Positions 7,386 through 17,163 of a stretch of 64,000 nucleotides of DNA are shown here, piece by piece. The notes under the pieces are model-generated. The model did no database searches. It saw only the letters and a program-made list of their open reading frames with translations, and was not told the origin of the DNA. The stretch is taken from the NCBI GenBank assembly GCA_021300155.1, contig JAJTID010000093.1:1-64000 (forward strand). Direction: 5' to 3'. The stretch comes from Pirellula sp. (GTDB lineage: Bacteria; Planctomycetota; Planctomycetia; Pirellulales; Pirellulaceae). Position 1 is the stretch's first letter. Every line of letters begins with the position of its first letter. Both the position numbers and the translations under genes were made by a program.

Positions 7386-10384
7386 TATTGAACGGATAGT
7401 CCCTCGTTGCGTCGTTCGATCCAATTTCGGACTTCCGGCATCTTACCATACGCGTAAGCCATGAGTGCGATCGGATGGACGGTAGGTTTGTCGGTTCCTT
7501 GTTCCATTTGTAGCTTGCAAGCAGCGCACTCGGTGCTACCGATTTGTGCCGGTGTTCCTTGCATGGTGCTAATCAAGTTCCAACCGACACGAAGCGATGT
7601 TCTATAGTTTCGTTGCTTCATCCCATAGGTGCCAGCCATCCCACTACAGCCCGCATTCGCATCCTGCACGGTTACTCCCGGGATCAAGTCGAGCAATCGA
7701 AGACCGGTATGTTTGCTGTCTAGAGCCTTCAAATGGCAAGGTGTATGATAAAGAACGGAAGTGCTTAGCGGCTTGAAATCAAGTTCAAGTTCATTTTGTT
7801 CGTGCAATAGCCAAAGATACTGGCCTGCTTCCCAGGAATGCTTTGCAACGAGTTTCGCATCTTCGTTGTCGAGCAACTGGAGATACTCATGTTTAAGGCA
7901 TAAAATTGCAGTGGGTTCCGTGCTAACGATCTCGTACCCTTGCCGGACGGCTTCTGCAAGTTGGCGGACTTGAGGTCCGATCAGTTTGCGAACCTTCTCT
8001 GCGTCACCCATTGTCAGACGTGCCATCCAAGTGACGGTTTGCCATGCAGGCACATAGACCTCCACTTTTTGATGCTGCATCACGGAGACAAAAGACATGC
8101 CGAGGAGCGGATTGTTCCAGTTTGCGTACTGATCTACGAGATAGAGTACTTTCTTTCCACCCGCGCGATTGGGTCTAGTCAGTCGATTCCTTGAAGCCCA
8201 ACGCATGAAGGATTGCTTAGCGAATCGAGGCAGCCGTCTGCCCTGCGCGATGCCAGTAGATTTCTCTAGAAGCCATCGCATGAGTGAATTCTCGATGGAC
8301 CAGTTGGCTAAACTTGAGAATCGGCTTGCGGCAGTGCTCAGAAGATCCATTCGAGATAACAATCGATCGCTAAACCCTAAACCATTGGTCGCGGTATACT
8401 GCGACTTCATTTCCATGACCATTTTCGAGATATCGACCGAAGCGGGGCATTCGATTCGGCATTGATGGCAATGAAAACAGAGGTCCGCAATTCCCTTCAG
8501 TTCGTCGCTTTCGGCGATGTTGGCCGGGATGCTTCCTGTCAACAATCCACGCATGAGATTCGCTTTGGAACGAGGAGACGCCTCTTCGCTTCGCGTCGCA
8601 CGAAACATGGGGCACATGCGTTCGTTCGGAGCCGTCGAACGACAACGACCACAACCATTGCAGGATTCTGCGGACGCTTCGATCGACTCAGATTCGGGCC
8701 AATGCAGAATGGGTAGCAAAGATTTGGCAGATAAAGGGACCGTTGGTATGGGAGCTGGTTCGACATTGACGCCCGTATGTTCAGGCTCGTTCGCGATCGC
8801 AACGTGCGAAGCCGTAGGGCGTAAATTGTCCGTGATCTTTTGGCTGGAATCGGAAACCATTTTGCCAGGATTTAGGATCCCTTGCGGATCAAAAATCTCT
8901 TTGACGCGACGGCAGATTGGATACAGTTCCCCCAACTGTTGCCTCAAATAGGAGCCTCGGCTCAGCCCCACCGCATGTTCTCCAGAAACAACACCACGAT
9001 ATTCGATGACTCTCTCGAATAGTCGGTCGGCGATTCGTTGCATCCGGGCAACATCGTCTGGAGAATTGGGATCCAAGAACGGACGCAAATGCAAATGCCC
9101 ATGAGCAGCATGCGCAAAAATAGCGCCGGTGACTCGCTCTGACTTCAATGTGTTTTGAACGTCGATCACAAACTCGGGCAACCGATCTGGCGGCACAGCC
9201 ATATCTTCAACGAATGGCAGTGGTCTGGCGGGCCCTTTGATTCGATACAATCTGGGGATGACTCGCCGACTCAGTTTCCAGATAAAATCGCGCTCGTTAT
9301 CGTCGAGTATGACGCGCGATTGAAGTGTGGAGGGTGCGCGTCGGACGATTCTTTGAGCGAGCGATGTCAATCGGTTGCGGACTTCGATGGTATCGGCTCC
9401 CTGATGTTCAATCAGCAGCATCGCTTCGGCTCCACGCGGAAGCAACGTTTCATATCGCGGGTCGAGATCGCGTGCAATCTCAATAAGCCTGCGATCCATC
9501 AGGTCACATGCGGCGACTTTGTCTCGTCGTGCTTCCGCCGCAGCCCGAAACGCCAACTCCAGTCGCTCGCAGAACAGCAATACGACTCCTCTCGCTTCAG
9601 GCATTGCATGAAGCTGCAAGGTCATATCGGTCATAATCGAAAGTGTGCCTTCAGCACCGGACTGAAGTTTCACCAGGTCTACTGTTTCGTGATCGCATAC
9701 TTCAAGACGATATCCGCATCCACGTGCGACGCCACGCCATGGAGGGTTCTTGGCGATCGTTCGATTTGCCCACAAGAGTTGCCCGACTTCCGAAACGAGT
9801 CGATCGAGCTTGAGACTATCGGATTGAGGGTTCTGCCACCGATGCTTCCCGAGTCGTACTCGTTCTCCGTCGGCCAAGACAACCGTGGATTCCAAAAGGG
9901 AATCGCCTGCGGTCCCAAACTTCAAAAAGTGACTTCCCAACGAATCGATAGCCACTACGCTCCCGATGGTGGTGACCGCTCGCGTTGCTGGGTCTGCACC
10001 AAATACGAGCTTGTGTTTGGCCAAGGATCGGTTCAATTCAGCCAAGGGCAAACCCGGTTGAACTCGAACTCTTTTCTCATGGGGTTCGAGTTTGAGAATT
10101 CGCCGCATAAAGCGGGAGAAATCCAGGATAATTCCTGGACCTAACGATTGCCCAGCATGCCCTGTGCCACCCCCTCGAGGAAAAAGTGGCAGCGAGTTTT
10201 CCGCCGCATACTTTACGCATTGAGCAACATCACCCTCGTGTCTAGGTCTCACTACAGCGATGGGTGCGATCTCGTAGAGACTCGCATCGCTGGCATACAT
10301 TTGCGTGTACAGTGGATGACAGTAAACTTCGCCATCCAATACACCTCGCAAATCTGCTTCGATGCGTATTTGCTCTGCGTCCAT
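7385..10384 (-). CDS. FAD and 4Fe-4S D-2-hydroxyacid dehydrogenase (YdiJ/DLD type)
   Basis: This 999-residue fused flavoprotein/iron-sulfur protein has an FAD-binding type-4 domain at about 40-190 (FPRGGGTGHAGQSLGPG) and an FAD-oxidase C domain to about 500. Two 4Fe-4S motifs follow: CNGCGRC plus a later CP near 577, and CFHCHQCRIECP near 638. A CCG-type domain near 860-960 has CSGMAGTYG and ECAAC. The order matches YdiJ-like D-2-hydroxyglutarate or D-lactate dehydrogenases feeding electrons to quinones. I chose ATG 10384, five bases after the upstream kinase stop; the longer frame to 10480 overlaps that gene. Next to LarA, D-lactate is the favoured substrate, but other 2-hydroxyacids fit. 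Confidence 0.9.
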   Translation of the reverse strand: MDAEQIRIEADLRGVLDGEVYCHPLYTQMYASDASLYEIAPIAVVRPRHEGDVAQCVKYAAENSLPLFPRGGGTGHAGQSLGPGIILDFSRFMRRILKLEPHEKRVRVQPGLPLAELNRSLAKHKLVFGADPATRAVTTIGSVVAIDSLGSHFLKFGTAGDSLLESTVVLADGERVRLGKHRWQNPQSDSLKLDRLVSEVGQLLWANRTIAKNPPWRGVARGCGYRLEVCDHETVDLVKLQSGAEGTLSIMTDMTLQLHAMPEARGVVLLFCERLELAFRAAAEARRDKVAACDLMDRRLIEIARDLDPRYETLLPRGAEAMLLIEHQGADTIEVRNRLTSLAQRIVRRAPSTLQSRVILDDNERDFIWKLSRRVIPRLYRIKGPARPLPFVEDMAVPPDRLPEFVIDVQNTLKSERVTGAIFAHAAHGHLHLRPFLDPNSPDDVARMQRIADRLFERVIEYRGVVSGEHAVGLSRGSYLRQQLGELYPICRRVKEIFDPQGILNPGKMVSDSSQKITDNLRPTASHVAIANEPEHTGVNVEPAPIPTVPLSAKSLLPILHWPESESIEASAESCNGCGRCRSTAPNERMCPMFRATRSEEASPRSKANLMRGLLTGSIPANIAESDELKGIADLCFHCHQCRIECPASVDISKMVMEMKSQYTATNGLGFSDRLLSRMDLLSTAASRFSSLANWSIENSLMRWLLEKSTGIAQGRRLPRFAKQSFMRWASRNRLTRPNRAGGKKVLYLVDQYANWNNPLLGMSFVSVMQHQKVEVYVPAWQTVTWMARLTMGDAEKVRKLIGPQVRQLAEAVRQGYEIVSTEPTAILCLKHEYLQLLDNEDAKLVAKHSWEAGQYLWLLHEQNELELDFKPLSTSVLYHTPCHLKALDSKHTGLRLLDLIPGVTVQDANAGCSGMAGTYGMKQRNYRTSLRVGWNLISTMQGTPAQIGSTECAACKLQMEQGTDKPTVHPIALMAYAYGKMPEVRNWIERRNEGLSVQ

Positions 10385-10388
10385 GCAG

Positions 10389-12053
10389 TTATCCGTTCTG
10401 ACTTTGATAGTGAGTGCAATTGCAGGTCCACCATTGTTCCGCCAATTCTTGCGTCCAATGGTTAGACTCAGGCAGTGCATGAAGCGCCGCCAGCAACTCT
10501 CTCGCCGATTGGAATCGGTTCTCGGTCGATTTCTCTAGACACTTCAAGACGAGAGCGTCGAACTGTGGTGACATCGGTGCACTCTCGGGCGGGCGCACGG
10601 AAGATGGTGCAACAGGTTGTTCATGTGCGTGTGCCAATAGAATCTTGACCGTCGAAGTATGGTCAAACGGTGGGCGTCCTGTGAGCATAAAGAACGCAAC
10701 ACCTCCCAAAGCATATATATCGGAACGTTGGTCCGGTTGTACATCACCGATCGCTTGTTCTGGGGACATATACAACGGCGAACCTGTCAACGAACCTGCA
10801 ACGGTTAGATCGGTATCCTCATTCTCCTCCAGCGAAGCGACGATGGGTTTCGCCAATCCGAAATCCAACAACTTGATCACGTCGAACGAGCCACCGAGTT
10901 CTGTAACCATCAAGTTTGCGGGCTTGATATCGCGGTGCATTAGCCCGATACCGTGCGCTTCAATCAGTGCGTTGCAGACTTGCTTCAAGAGGAAAACAAC
11001 TCGTCCCGGCGACATGCCCCCTTTCTTTCTAACAAGCTCTTGGAGGCTGAGTCCGGATAGATATTCCATGACATAGTAGAATTTCCCATCTGCAGTTCTA
11101 CCGTAATCGAAAATGGAAATACTGTTCCAATGGGTTAGTCGCGATGTCGCTCGCACTTCGCGTTCAAATCTCGCGATAGCCCTGGCGTCCGCAGATTTTT
11201 CAGGACGTATGACTTTGATGGCACACGGACGCTTCATCAGGCGATGTTCCGCCAAATAGACATCCCCCATTCCCCCAGAGCCAAGTTTTTCCTTTAGTCG
11301 GTATCGCCCCAGTTCTTTTGCTTCATCGGCCCGTTTTCGCAGGTAGGAAATCATATGGACGCCAGAGACTCCAGAAAAGATCGTCGCAGTCAACGCGAGA
11401 ATCATCTCGATCAGGCTAGATTTATCAAATCGAATCATAGCCATCACATCCGCGTGTCGCCACATCGCGATCACGGTCGCAAGAATCGGACATGCTGCGA
11501 TTGCAATACAAACACACAGCACCACTCGCCAACTTCGAGGGACGAAAATGGAGTATGCGAAAATCAGAATCAGCCAACCTGACATTGGCATCTGTGGAAT
11601 CAAACTAAAGTTTTGAGCGATAAAGACGATTTCTTGATAATGCAATATCGCAAGCGATAGGGCTGGCATTCCGAAAATCACCAACTCGCACCATCGAAGA
11701 CAACTCGCTGTTGCCTCGGAAACGCGTGCAAGCCATACACCGATCCCCAGAAGTGTTATGGTCGTAATGAGCTCGAGAACCAAAAAGTAATTCCCGAGAT
11801 GCTGCGCTTCAGAAGTAAACTCACGAAGACAGGTCCACAATGCAAAGATGCAGAAACCAAATCCTAACGCCAACGATGCACGAAAGAGCCGTGTCTGGAG
11901 AAGCGAACTTGCATGCTGGCTCGTGCCACTATCCCCCTCCAGTAATTCCATTCCAATGCGTGAGGACGAATCCAATTCTGGACGCATAGGGATAGCAAGT
12001 GGACTTTCCGCATCCAATGTCATCGCATCATGTGCAGCTACGATCGAACTCAT
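10389..12053 (-). CDS. Transmembrane Ser/Thr protein kinase
   Basis: This 554-residue protein has a cytoplasmic N-terminal segment (1-55) and about six transmembrane helices (near 60-77, 88-110, 125-146, 158-171, 176-197, 215-238). A C-terminal Hanks-type kinase domain runs from about 249 to 535. The catalytic elements are intact: glycine loop GSGGMG at 259-263, K280, HRD 373-375 with N380, and DFG 397-399, with an APE-like SPEQ further on. Most bacterial kinases of this class have one TM helix and an external sensor, so a 6-TM N-terminal sensor is less common. Its start overlaps the larA stop by four bases (ATGA) and the dehydrogenase follows after five bases. It is therefore translationally linked to a hydroxyacid pathway that it may regulate. 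Confidence 0.93.
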   Translation of the reverse strand: MSSIVAAHDAMTLDAESPLAIPMRPELDSSSRIGMELLEGDSGTSQHASSLLQTRLFRASLALGFGFCIFALWTCLREFTSEAQHLGNYFLVLELITTITLLGIGVWLARVSEATASCLRWCELVIFGMPALSLAILHYQEIVFIAQNFSLIPQMPMSGWLILIFAYSIFVPRSWRVVLCVCIAIAACPILATVIAMWRHADVMAMIRFDKSSLIEMILALTATIFSGVSGVHMISYLRKRADEAKELGRYRLKEKLGSGGMGDVYLAEHRLMKRPCAIKVIRPEKSADARAIARFEREVRATSRLTHWNSISIFDYGRTADGKFYYVMEYLSGLSLQELVRKKGGMSPGRVVFLLKQVCNALIEAHGIGLMHRDIKPANLMVTELGGSFDVIKLLDFGLAKPIVASLEENEDTDLTVAGSLTGSPLYMSPEQAIGDVQPDQRSDIYALGGVAFFMLTGRPPFDHTSTVKILLAHAHEQPVAPSSVRPPESAPMSPQFDALVLKCLEKSTENRFQSARELLAALHALPESNHWTQELAEQWWTCNCTHYQSQNG

Positions 12054-13360
12054 GCAGCATCTCGATTCTGCAAAGGTCTATAAACAGGGATGACGTACGG
12101 ACCTTCAGGTATGACCGCCAATTCGTTATCACCGGAATCAGAAAGAATCTCTTCTAACTCCCGCTCGATGTTGTCGATCATCGAAACACACGTCAACTCA
12201 CGATCCGCTCCACTCAACCCTTCGCTGAAAAGCGAGATATTGCCCACGGCTAATGTTCGAAGTAGCATTTGTGTTTGCCAAGCATCGGGATCCGCTAACG
12301 GCATGTGCTGAATGCGTTCAAGAAATCCCTCCTGCCCCAACAGCTTGAGTTGCGTTTGAGCGTGCCGAAACTCCGCAGAACCCAACCCTTCGGTGCATTC
12401 ACTTGCAATGACCAATCGGCCTCCTGTTTCCAAAATTTGTGTCGGAGCAACCATTCCTTTAATTGTTTGATAATAGGTCTTATCGAGCGGATATCCGGCT
12501 GCAGAAGTGAGCAATGCTTTAAATTTTCGATCGATCGGTACCTCTGCAAACCTGCGAACGAATTCCACACATTCCAAATGGCTCTCGCAACATGTTCCAA
12601 AATTGACAAAGCTAACATTCCTGGCTTCGTCGATGACCACATTGACAGCATGTGCTGAACCAAGCATATCGAGGATTTCTAACTGGCCTCGGTGCAACGG
12701 ATTGTTTTCTAGATTTGTGTTCGAGCTGTTGGGATTCGCCATGAATCGATAATTGTGAAATGTGCGAATGGTCATTTCGCCTGCGACTCCCGGAGCGATC
12801 ACCTTTCGCCCGCCGGAATATCCAGCCATAAAATGAGGCTCGACCAACCCAACCACAATGCGAAGATCCGATTCTACAAGATGCCGGTTTAGGAATACGG
12901 GAATTTTATCCGTCGCCGTAGTGCCCAGGTGCACCATACTGCTTGGATCACGCGCGTAATGATTTTCGACGCGGATGTTATTCCACACCCATTCATCACC
13001 CACAACCTCAAGCATTTCATGGCCTAAATTGGGGCGATGCAATCCCGTTGCGATCAGAATAGTAATATTGACAGTGGGTACTCCCACGTCCATCAACCGA
13101 TGGACCAAGCAACTCAGTATGGGACCGTTCGGAACTGGACGTGTTACGTCACAAATGACGATGCAAACTCGGTCCGAGGAACGGGCCAATTGTTCGAGTG
13201 GTGGACATCCAACTGCTGTTCGAAACGATTCTCGAATGGCACTCGGGAAATCTTGGATCTGTGGCATTGCTGGTTTGCGAATCATGGTTGGTTTGCAACC
13301 AATCGGGAGACGTACTCGGCGTTCATTCTTCCCGTATCGAATGGCAACAGATTCGGTCAT
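12050..13360 (-). CDS. LarA-like nickel-pincer lactate racemase (DUF2088)
   Basis: This 436-residue protein matches LarA in length and key residues: DVTRP near 71-75 (R74), ATGLHRP with H108, EPHFMAGYSGGRK with H176 and K186, and H202 in RTFHNYR. In characterised LarA the lysine binds the nickel-pincer nucleotide covalently and two histidines act as acid/base. LarA homologues racemise lactate or other 2-hydroxyacids, so the exact substrate is open. The cofactor genes larB, larC and larE are not in the window. It is the first gene of the four-gene operon and its TGA overlaps the kinase ATG. No clear Shine-Dalgarno precedes ATG 13360. Confidence 0.87.
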   Translation of the reverse strand: MTESVAIRYGKNERRVRLPIGCKPTMIRKPAMPQIQDFPSAIRESFRTAVGCPPLEQLARSSDRVCIVICDVTRPVPNGPILSCLVHRLMDVGVPTVNITILIATGLHRPNLGHEMLEVVGDEWVWNNIRVENHYARDPSSMVHLGTTATDKIPVFLNRHLVESDLRIVVGLVEPHFMAGYSGGRKVIAPGVAGEMTIRTFHNYRFMANPNSSNTNLENNPLHRGQLEILDMLGSAHAVNVVIDEARNVSFVNFGTCCESHLECVEFVRRFAEVPIDRKFKALLTSAAGYPLDKTYYQTIKGMVAPTQILETGGRLVIASECTEGLGSAEFRHAQTQLKLLGQEGFLERIQHMPLADPDAWQTQMLLRTLAVGNISLFSEGLSGADRELTCVSMIDNIERELEEILSDSGDNELAVIPEGPYVIPVYRPLQNRDAA

Positions 13361-13438
13361 TGATGAAAAACGCTACGGGAATGAGTTGCGGAATACCTAG
13401 ACGAACCAAATGTCTTCAGGACCTAGATTGTAACCAAC

Positions 13439-14344
13439 TTAGAGCTGTACTCCTTCGCGAACAGGACGGGAATAGGCCTTTTCCAGTTCGGATAAGCTCT
13501 CGCTGATCGCAGCGGGGACTTGTTCGGGCAACTTGATCAACAACTCCACAATCATATCTCCAGCGATTCCATCGCTTGTCTTGAAGCCTTGACCCTTTAA
13601 TCGCAGCTTTTTGCCGCTGCTACTCAATGGTGGAATTGTTAGCGAAATTGTGCCGTTGGGGGTATCGACATCTGCCCTTGCTCCCGACAGTGCTTCCCCC
13701 AAGGTGATGGGAAGCCTGAGTTCGATATTTTTTCCTGAAAGCTTGTAATGAGCGTTCGATTCGGCATGGACCGTTAGTAGCAGGTCCCCTGGTTTGCTGC
13801 CATGGACCGATTGTCCTCGCCCTCTCAGCCGAATTTTTTTACCTGGCTCAATCCCCGCTGGTATCTTCACGGTGATCGACTCGGTAGTTCCATTGGTATT
13901 GAGATGAATCTGCGTCTCACCTCCGCTGATCAACGTTCGCAGCGGAACGGAGATTTCGGCCGTAACATCGGCTCCACGCGCCGGGCGTCGAGATCGTCCG
14001 CCACCGCCAAATTGACCGAAAATGCTACCAAAATCGACGCCTCCGGCACCGCCGAATAAGTCGCCAAAATCGACGGGCTGCCCGCCGCCGGCTCCCTCAA
14101 ACGGGGAACGCCCCCCCCCCATTTGTTCGTAATTTGCACCGAACTGGTCGTACTTTTGGCGTTTTGCAGGGTCGTTCAGACAATCGTAGGCCGATTGAAT
14201 CTCTTGAAACCTTGATTTAGCAAGCTTGTCATCGGGGTTGAGGTCCGGATGGTGTTTCCTCGCAAGATTTCGGTATGCCTTGGTGATTTCTTCCGCGGAC
14301 GCATTCCGCTCCACACCCAACAATTTGTAGTAATCCTCTGCCAT
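13439..14344 (-). CDS. DnaJ/CbpA-type Hsp40 co-chaperone
   Basis: This 301-residue protein begins with a J domain (1-70) holding the HPD motif in RKHHPDLNPDD. A G/F-rich linker (about 75-125) follows and then the DnaJ C-terminal beta-sandwich domains. The cysteine-rich zinc finger of DnaJ is absent, so this is the CbpA/type II class, which stimulates DnaK ATPase and binds clients. ATG 14344 has a GGAAAG site 4 bases upstream. A run of ten G on the coding strand (10 C at 14111-14120) encodes part of MGGGRS in the linker and is a possible slippage site. Confidence 0.93.
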   Translation of the reverse strand: MAEDYYKLLGVERNASAEEITKAYRNLARKHHPDLNPDDKLAKSRFQEIQSAYDCLNDPAKRQKYDQFGANYEQMGGGRSPFEGAGGGQPVDFGDLFGGAGGVDFGSIFGQFGGGGRSRRPARGADVTAEISVPLRTLISGGETQIHLNTNGTTESITVKIPAGIEPGKKIRLRGRGQSVHGSKPGDLLLTVHAESNAHYKLSGKNIELRLPITLGEALSGARADVDTPNGTISLTIPPLSSSGKKLRLKGQGFKTSDGIAGDMIVELLIKLPEQVPAAISESLSELEKAYSRPVREGVQL

Positions 14345-14473
14345 TACGCTTTCCAGTTGTCAATTCGACGGGATTCGAAGAGATCATCCCTGCTCTGCAA
14401 ATTCTCGGCCAAAACCCGAATAAAATCTACGCAGGACTTCGAGTTTATAAAGTCTTTCGATTAGAACCCATAT

Positions 14474-15634
14474 CTAAAAGAGCTTCGCTTCGTTGGAACG
14501 CATCTGGTCACGAATCTGGAGGGCACGGTCTGCGGCTTGTTCGGGGGTCGAATCCAGAACGGTCAAGTGGCCCATTTTGCGTCCGTGACGAGCGTTTCGC
14601 TTTCCATAAAGATGGAGATAAGCCCCCGGCGCTTGAAAAGCGACCGAATAGTTCGGCTGACCATCGCCCCAGACATCGCCGAGCAAATTGGCCATCGCTG
14701 CTGGTTGAATAAGCGAGGTATCTCCCAAGGGTAAATTGCAGATGGCCCGCACTTGCTGTTCGAACTGGCTCGTTCGGCAGGCTTCGATCGTCAAGTGCCC
14801 AGAGTTGTGAGGTCGTGGTGCAATCTCATTGATCAACAACTCACGATTCTCGGTAACAAAGAACTCTACGCAAAGTAAACCTTCTAACTCCAAACACTCA
14901 GCAACTCCTGTCGCGATTTCCCTCGCCCTGGGCTCTAGCTCTTTGAGCATTCCAACCGCAGGGCAGGTGGTCACATCCAAAATATGATGATGGTGCGAGT
15001 TCGACAGCATAGGATAGGTCGCGATCTCGCCCCTCGGAGAACGCGCCACGAGAACGGAAGCTTCGGCAGCAAAGGGGATCCACTTTTCAGCAATTACCGG
15101 TTCTGGTCCGAGCATCTCCAAAGCGTCATTGGCTTCGATAAGGCTAGTCACTTTCCGTTGCCCTTTGCCATCGTACCCCCAACTTGTCGTCTTGAAGACC
15201 AAAGGGAAACCGAAGTCTTCTACAGTGGGTGGCACGTTTTGATACGACTGCAACTCTCGAAACGGCGTCACCGGAAAGCCTGCGTTCTGAAGGGTTGTCT
15301 TTTCGCGAATCCGATGCTGCGCAACCGAAAGAACGCGAGCACCGGGTCGTACCGGTGTGATTTCTGCGGCTCGTGTCACAGCCTCCAATGCAATGTTCTC
15401 GAACTCGAGCGTGATCACGTCGACTTGTTCTGCAAACTCCCGAACAATGTTTGGGTCGCGATAGTCGCCGTGTATCGTTTGAAACGTTACTTGAGAAGCA
15501 GGCGCGTCGGTCTCGTCGGTAAACACAATGACTCGATAGCCCATCCGTTGAGCGGCTTGAGCGAACATACGCCCTAATTGTCCACCACCAAAAACTCCAA
15601 GCGTGGCGCCCGGTTCAATCACCTTGGTACGCAT
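14474..15634 (-). CDS. purK: N5-carboxyaminoimidazole ribonucleotide synthase PurK
   Basis: This 386-residue ATP-grasp enzyme converts AIR, ATP and bicarbonate to N5-CAIR in purine synthesis. The N-terminus LGVFGGGQLGRMFAQAA is the classic PurK opening. ATP-grasp features include VFKTTSWGYDGKGQ and EFFVTENRELLINEIAPRPH, followed by NSGH. The open frame extends 94 codons further upstream over purE, but ATG 15634 gives the correct family N-terminus and has AGGAA about 9 bases upstream. purE ends 26 bases before it, so the two are co-transcribed. Confidence 0.96.
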   Translation of the reverse strand: MRTKVIEPGATLGVFGGGQLGRMFAQAAQRMGYRVIVFTDETDAPASQVTFQTIHGDYRDPNIVREFAEQVDVITLEFENIALEAVTRAAEITPVRPGARVLSVAQHRIREKTTLQNAGFPVTPFRELQSYQNVPPTVEDFGFPLVFKTTSWGYDGKGQRKVTSLIEANDALEMLGPEPVIAEKWIPFAAEASVLVARSPRGEIATYPMLSNSHHHHILDVTTCPAVGMLKELEPRAREIATGVAECLELEGLLCVEFFVTENRELLINEIAPRPHNSGHLTIEACRTSQFEQQVRAICNLPLGDTSLIQPAAMANLLGDVWGDGQPNYSVAFQAPGAYLHLYGKRNARHGRKMGHLTVLDSTPEQAADRALQIRDQMRSNEAKLF

Positions 15635-15660
15635 TTGATTTGTTCCTTGTTGGCCGCTTC

Positions 15661-16173
15661 TCAAGAGAGCAAGTGATTTTCGAGTACCGATTCTGTTTGC
15701 TCCTCCATAAAGTCTGACATCTTTTCCAAAAGAGCTGGATTCGACACGCCCAGAATTCGAATCGCAAACAACCCCGCGTTCTTGGCACCGGCCGATCCGA
15801 TCGCCAACGTGCCGACCGGTATGCCACCTGGCATCTGCACGATACTCAGCAATGAATCGAGTCCCTGCAACGCTTTGCTCTGAACGGGGACACCGAGAAC
15901 TGGAAGCGGCGTGCAAGCAGCCACCATACCTGGCAAATGCGCGGCACCACCCGCACCGGCAATGATGACTCGTATGCCACGCTCATGGGCGATCGTCGCA
16001 TAGTCGATCATGTAATGTGGCATTCGATGAGCCGATACGACTCTAGCCTCGTATTTGACCTCGAAATGGTCAAGAATCTTGCAGGCCTCTTGCATGGTTT
16101 CCCAATCAGACTGCGAACCCATAATCACCGACACGAGGGCATCGGTAGGAGCAAGATGTGTAGTCGTCATCAA
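15661..16173 (-). CDS. purE: N5-CAIR mutase PurE
   Basis: This 170-residue class I PurE rearranges N5-CAIR to CAIR. Signature segments are [17 protein letters not shown] (active-site His region) and [12 protein letters not shown], with GVPVQSK later. It has the expected length and sits directly upstream of purK, so together they perform the bacterial two-step carboxylation of AIR. The start could be either of the two adjacent ATGs at 16173 or 16170. Confidence 0.96.
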   Translation of the reverse strand: MMTTTHLAPTDALVSVIMGSQSDWETMQEACKILDHFEVKYEARVVSAHRMPHYMIDYATIAHERGIRVIIAGAGGAAHLPGMVAACTPLPVLGVPVQSKALQGLDSLLSIVQMPGGIPVGTLAIGSAGAKNAGLFAIRILGVSNPALLEKMSDFMEEQTESVLENHLLS

Positions 16174-16309
16174 ATTTTCAACTGATTCGAATGAACTCAG
16201 GACGCAAATAAATTCAGGCGTATCTCGTCAATCCTGAGAGCTCTAGTCTCCCGGCGCCGAGAAGTCCGGATTGTAGCCGTAAAGCCACCCGTTGTTGAAG
16301 CTCTAATTG

Positions 16310-17101
16310 CTAGCCCACAAACTCGACTTTGCTCATCAAAACCGCTTGTCCCTCCAATAAAACGCGTTCTTCTGTAGTCTTCATTCGCACGATTCCGCCT
16401 CGTTCGCTGGCCTGGTAGGCCACTAAAGAAGTTTTACCAAGCTTTTTCGACCAATACGGGCCCAAAGCGCAGTGAGCAGAGCCCGTAACTGGATCTTCGT
16501 TCACTCCGCAAGCAGGAGCGAAGAATCGCGAGATGAAGTCGTATTCAGGTACATCGCTTTTGGCCGTCACGATCAATCCACGTACGGGAAACAATGCGAC
16601 AGCATTCATATCGACCACTAATTCTCGCAACTGACTGGCACTGTCGATCTCGACAAGATAATCCATCGAGGTTCGACAAAACGACTGCGGCTCGGCCTGG
16701 ATCGCTTTTGCAAGTCCATTGGGTGCCGCGCGGAATTCCGTCGCGAGCGCCGGAAAGTCCATCTCGATCCATCCATTGCTTTGGCGGCAAGTGAGCCAAC
16801 CACTTCGGGTGTGAAAACGAGCAGCCTCATCGGAACGCAGCTTTCCGGTTTGCCACAATACGTGCGCCGTGGCCAAGGTCGCATGCCCGCACAAATCCAC
16901 TTCGACTTTCGGTGTCAGCCAACGCAGGGAATAGCCACCGTCGATGGGCTGGGCAAATGCCGTTTCTGCTAGATTCATTTCCCTCGCGACATTTCGCATC
17001 CAAGTCTCATTGCAGGGACCCTCACTCACGCAAACGGCCGCTGGATTGCCTTGAAAAGGTTGGTTTGTAAATGCGTCTACCACATAAACTACAGGTGCCA
17101 T
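16310..17101 (-). CDS. PhzF-family isomerase/epimerase-like protein
   Basis: This 263-residue protein is of the PhzF/DapF fold, built from two similar halves. The N-terminus VYVVDAFTNQPFQGNPAAVC is diagnostic. E46 in LAETAFA corresponds to the catalytic glutamate of PhzF, and DPVTGSAHC is the second-half signature. Family members isomerise or epimerise small carboxylic acids, but most are uncharacterised. There is no phenazine cluster here, so a phenazine role is not implied. It diverges from the 2-oxoacid decarboxylase gene with about 60 bases between starts. Confidence 0.9.
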   Translation of the reverse strand: MAPVVYVVDAFTNQPFQGNPAAVCVSEGPCNETWMRNVAREMNLAETAFAQPIDGGYSLRWLTPKVEVDLCGHATLATAHVLWQTGKLRSDEAARFHTRSGWLTCRQSNGWIEMDFPALATEFRAAPNGLAKAIQAEPQSFCRTSMDYLVEIDSASQLRELVVDMNAVALFPVRGLIVTAKSDVPEYDFISRFFAPACGVNEDPVTGSAHCALGPYWSKKLGKTSLVAYQASERGGIVRMKTTEERVLLEGQAVLMSKVEFVG

Positions 17102-17163
17102 AATGTTTCGTTGCGATCGAGTAGGAGAATCGATATGATTGCGATCCCATTCTTAAGGAGTCT

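Noticed and set aside
9155..10144. Long plus-strand open frame (329 codons)
   Set aside because: It is antisense to the FAD/Fe-S dehydrogenase, whose motifs are unmistakable, and has no recognisable domain.
15635..15916. 94-codon N-terminal extension of purK
   Set aside because: It overlaps purE out of frame, and ATG 15634 has a Shine-Dalgarno and the family N-terminus.
16310..17101. Phenazine biosynthesis gene
   Set aside because: The protein belongs to the PhzF fold, but no other phz genes are nearby; only the family name is justified.
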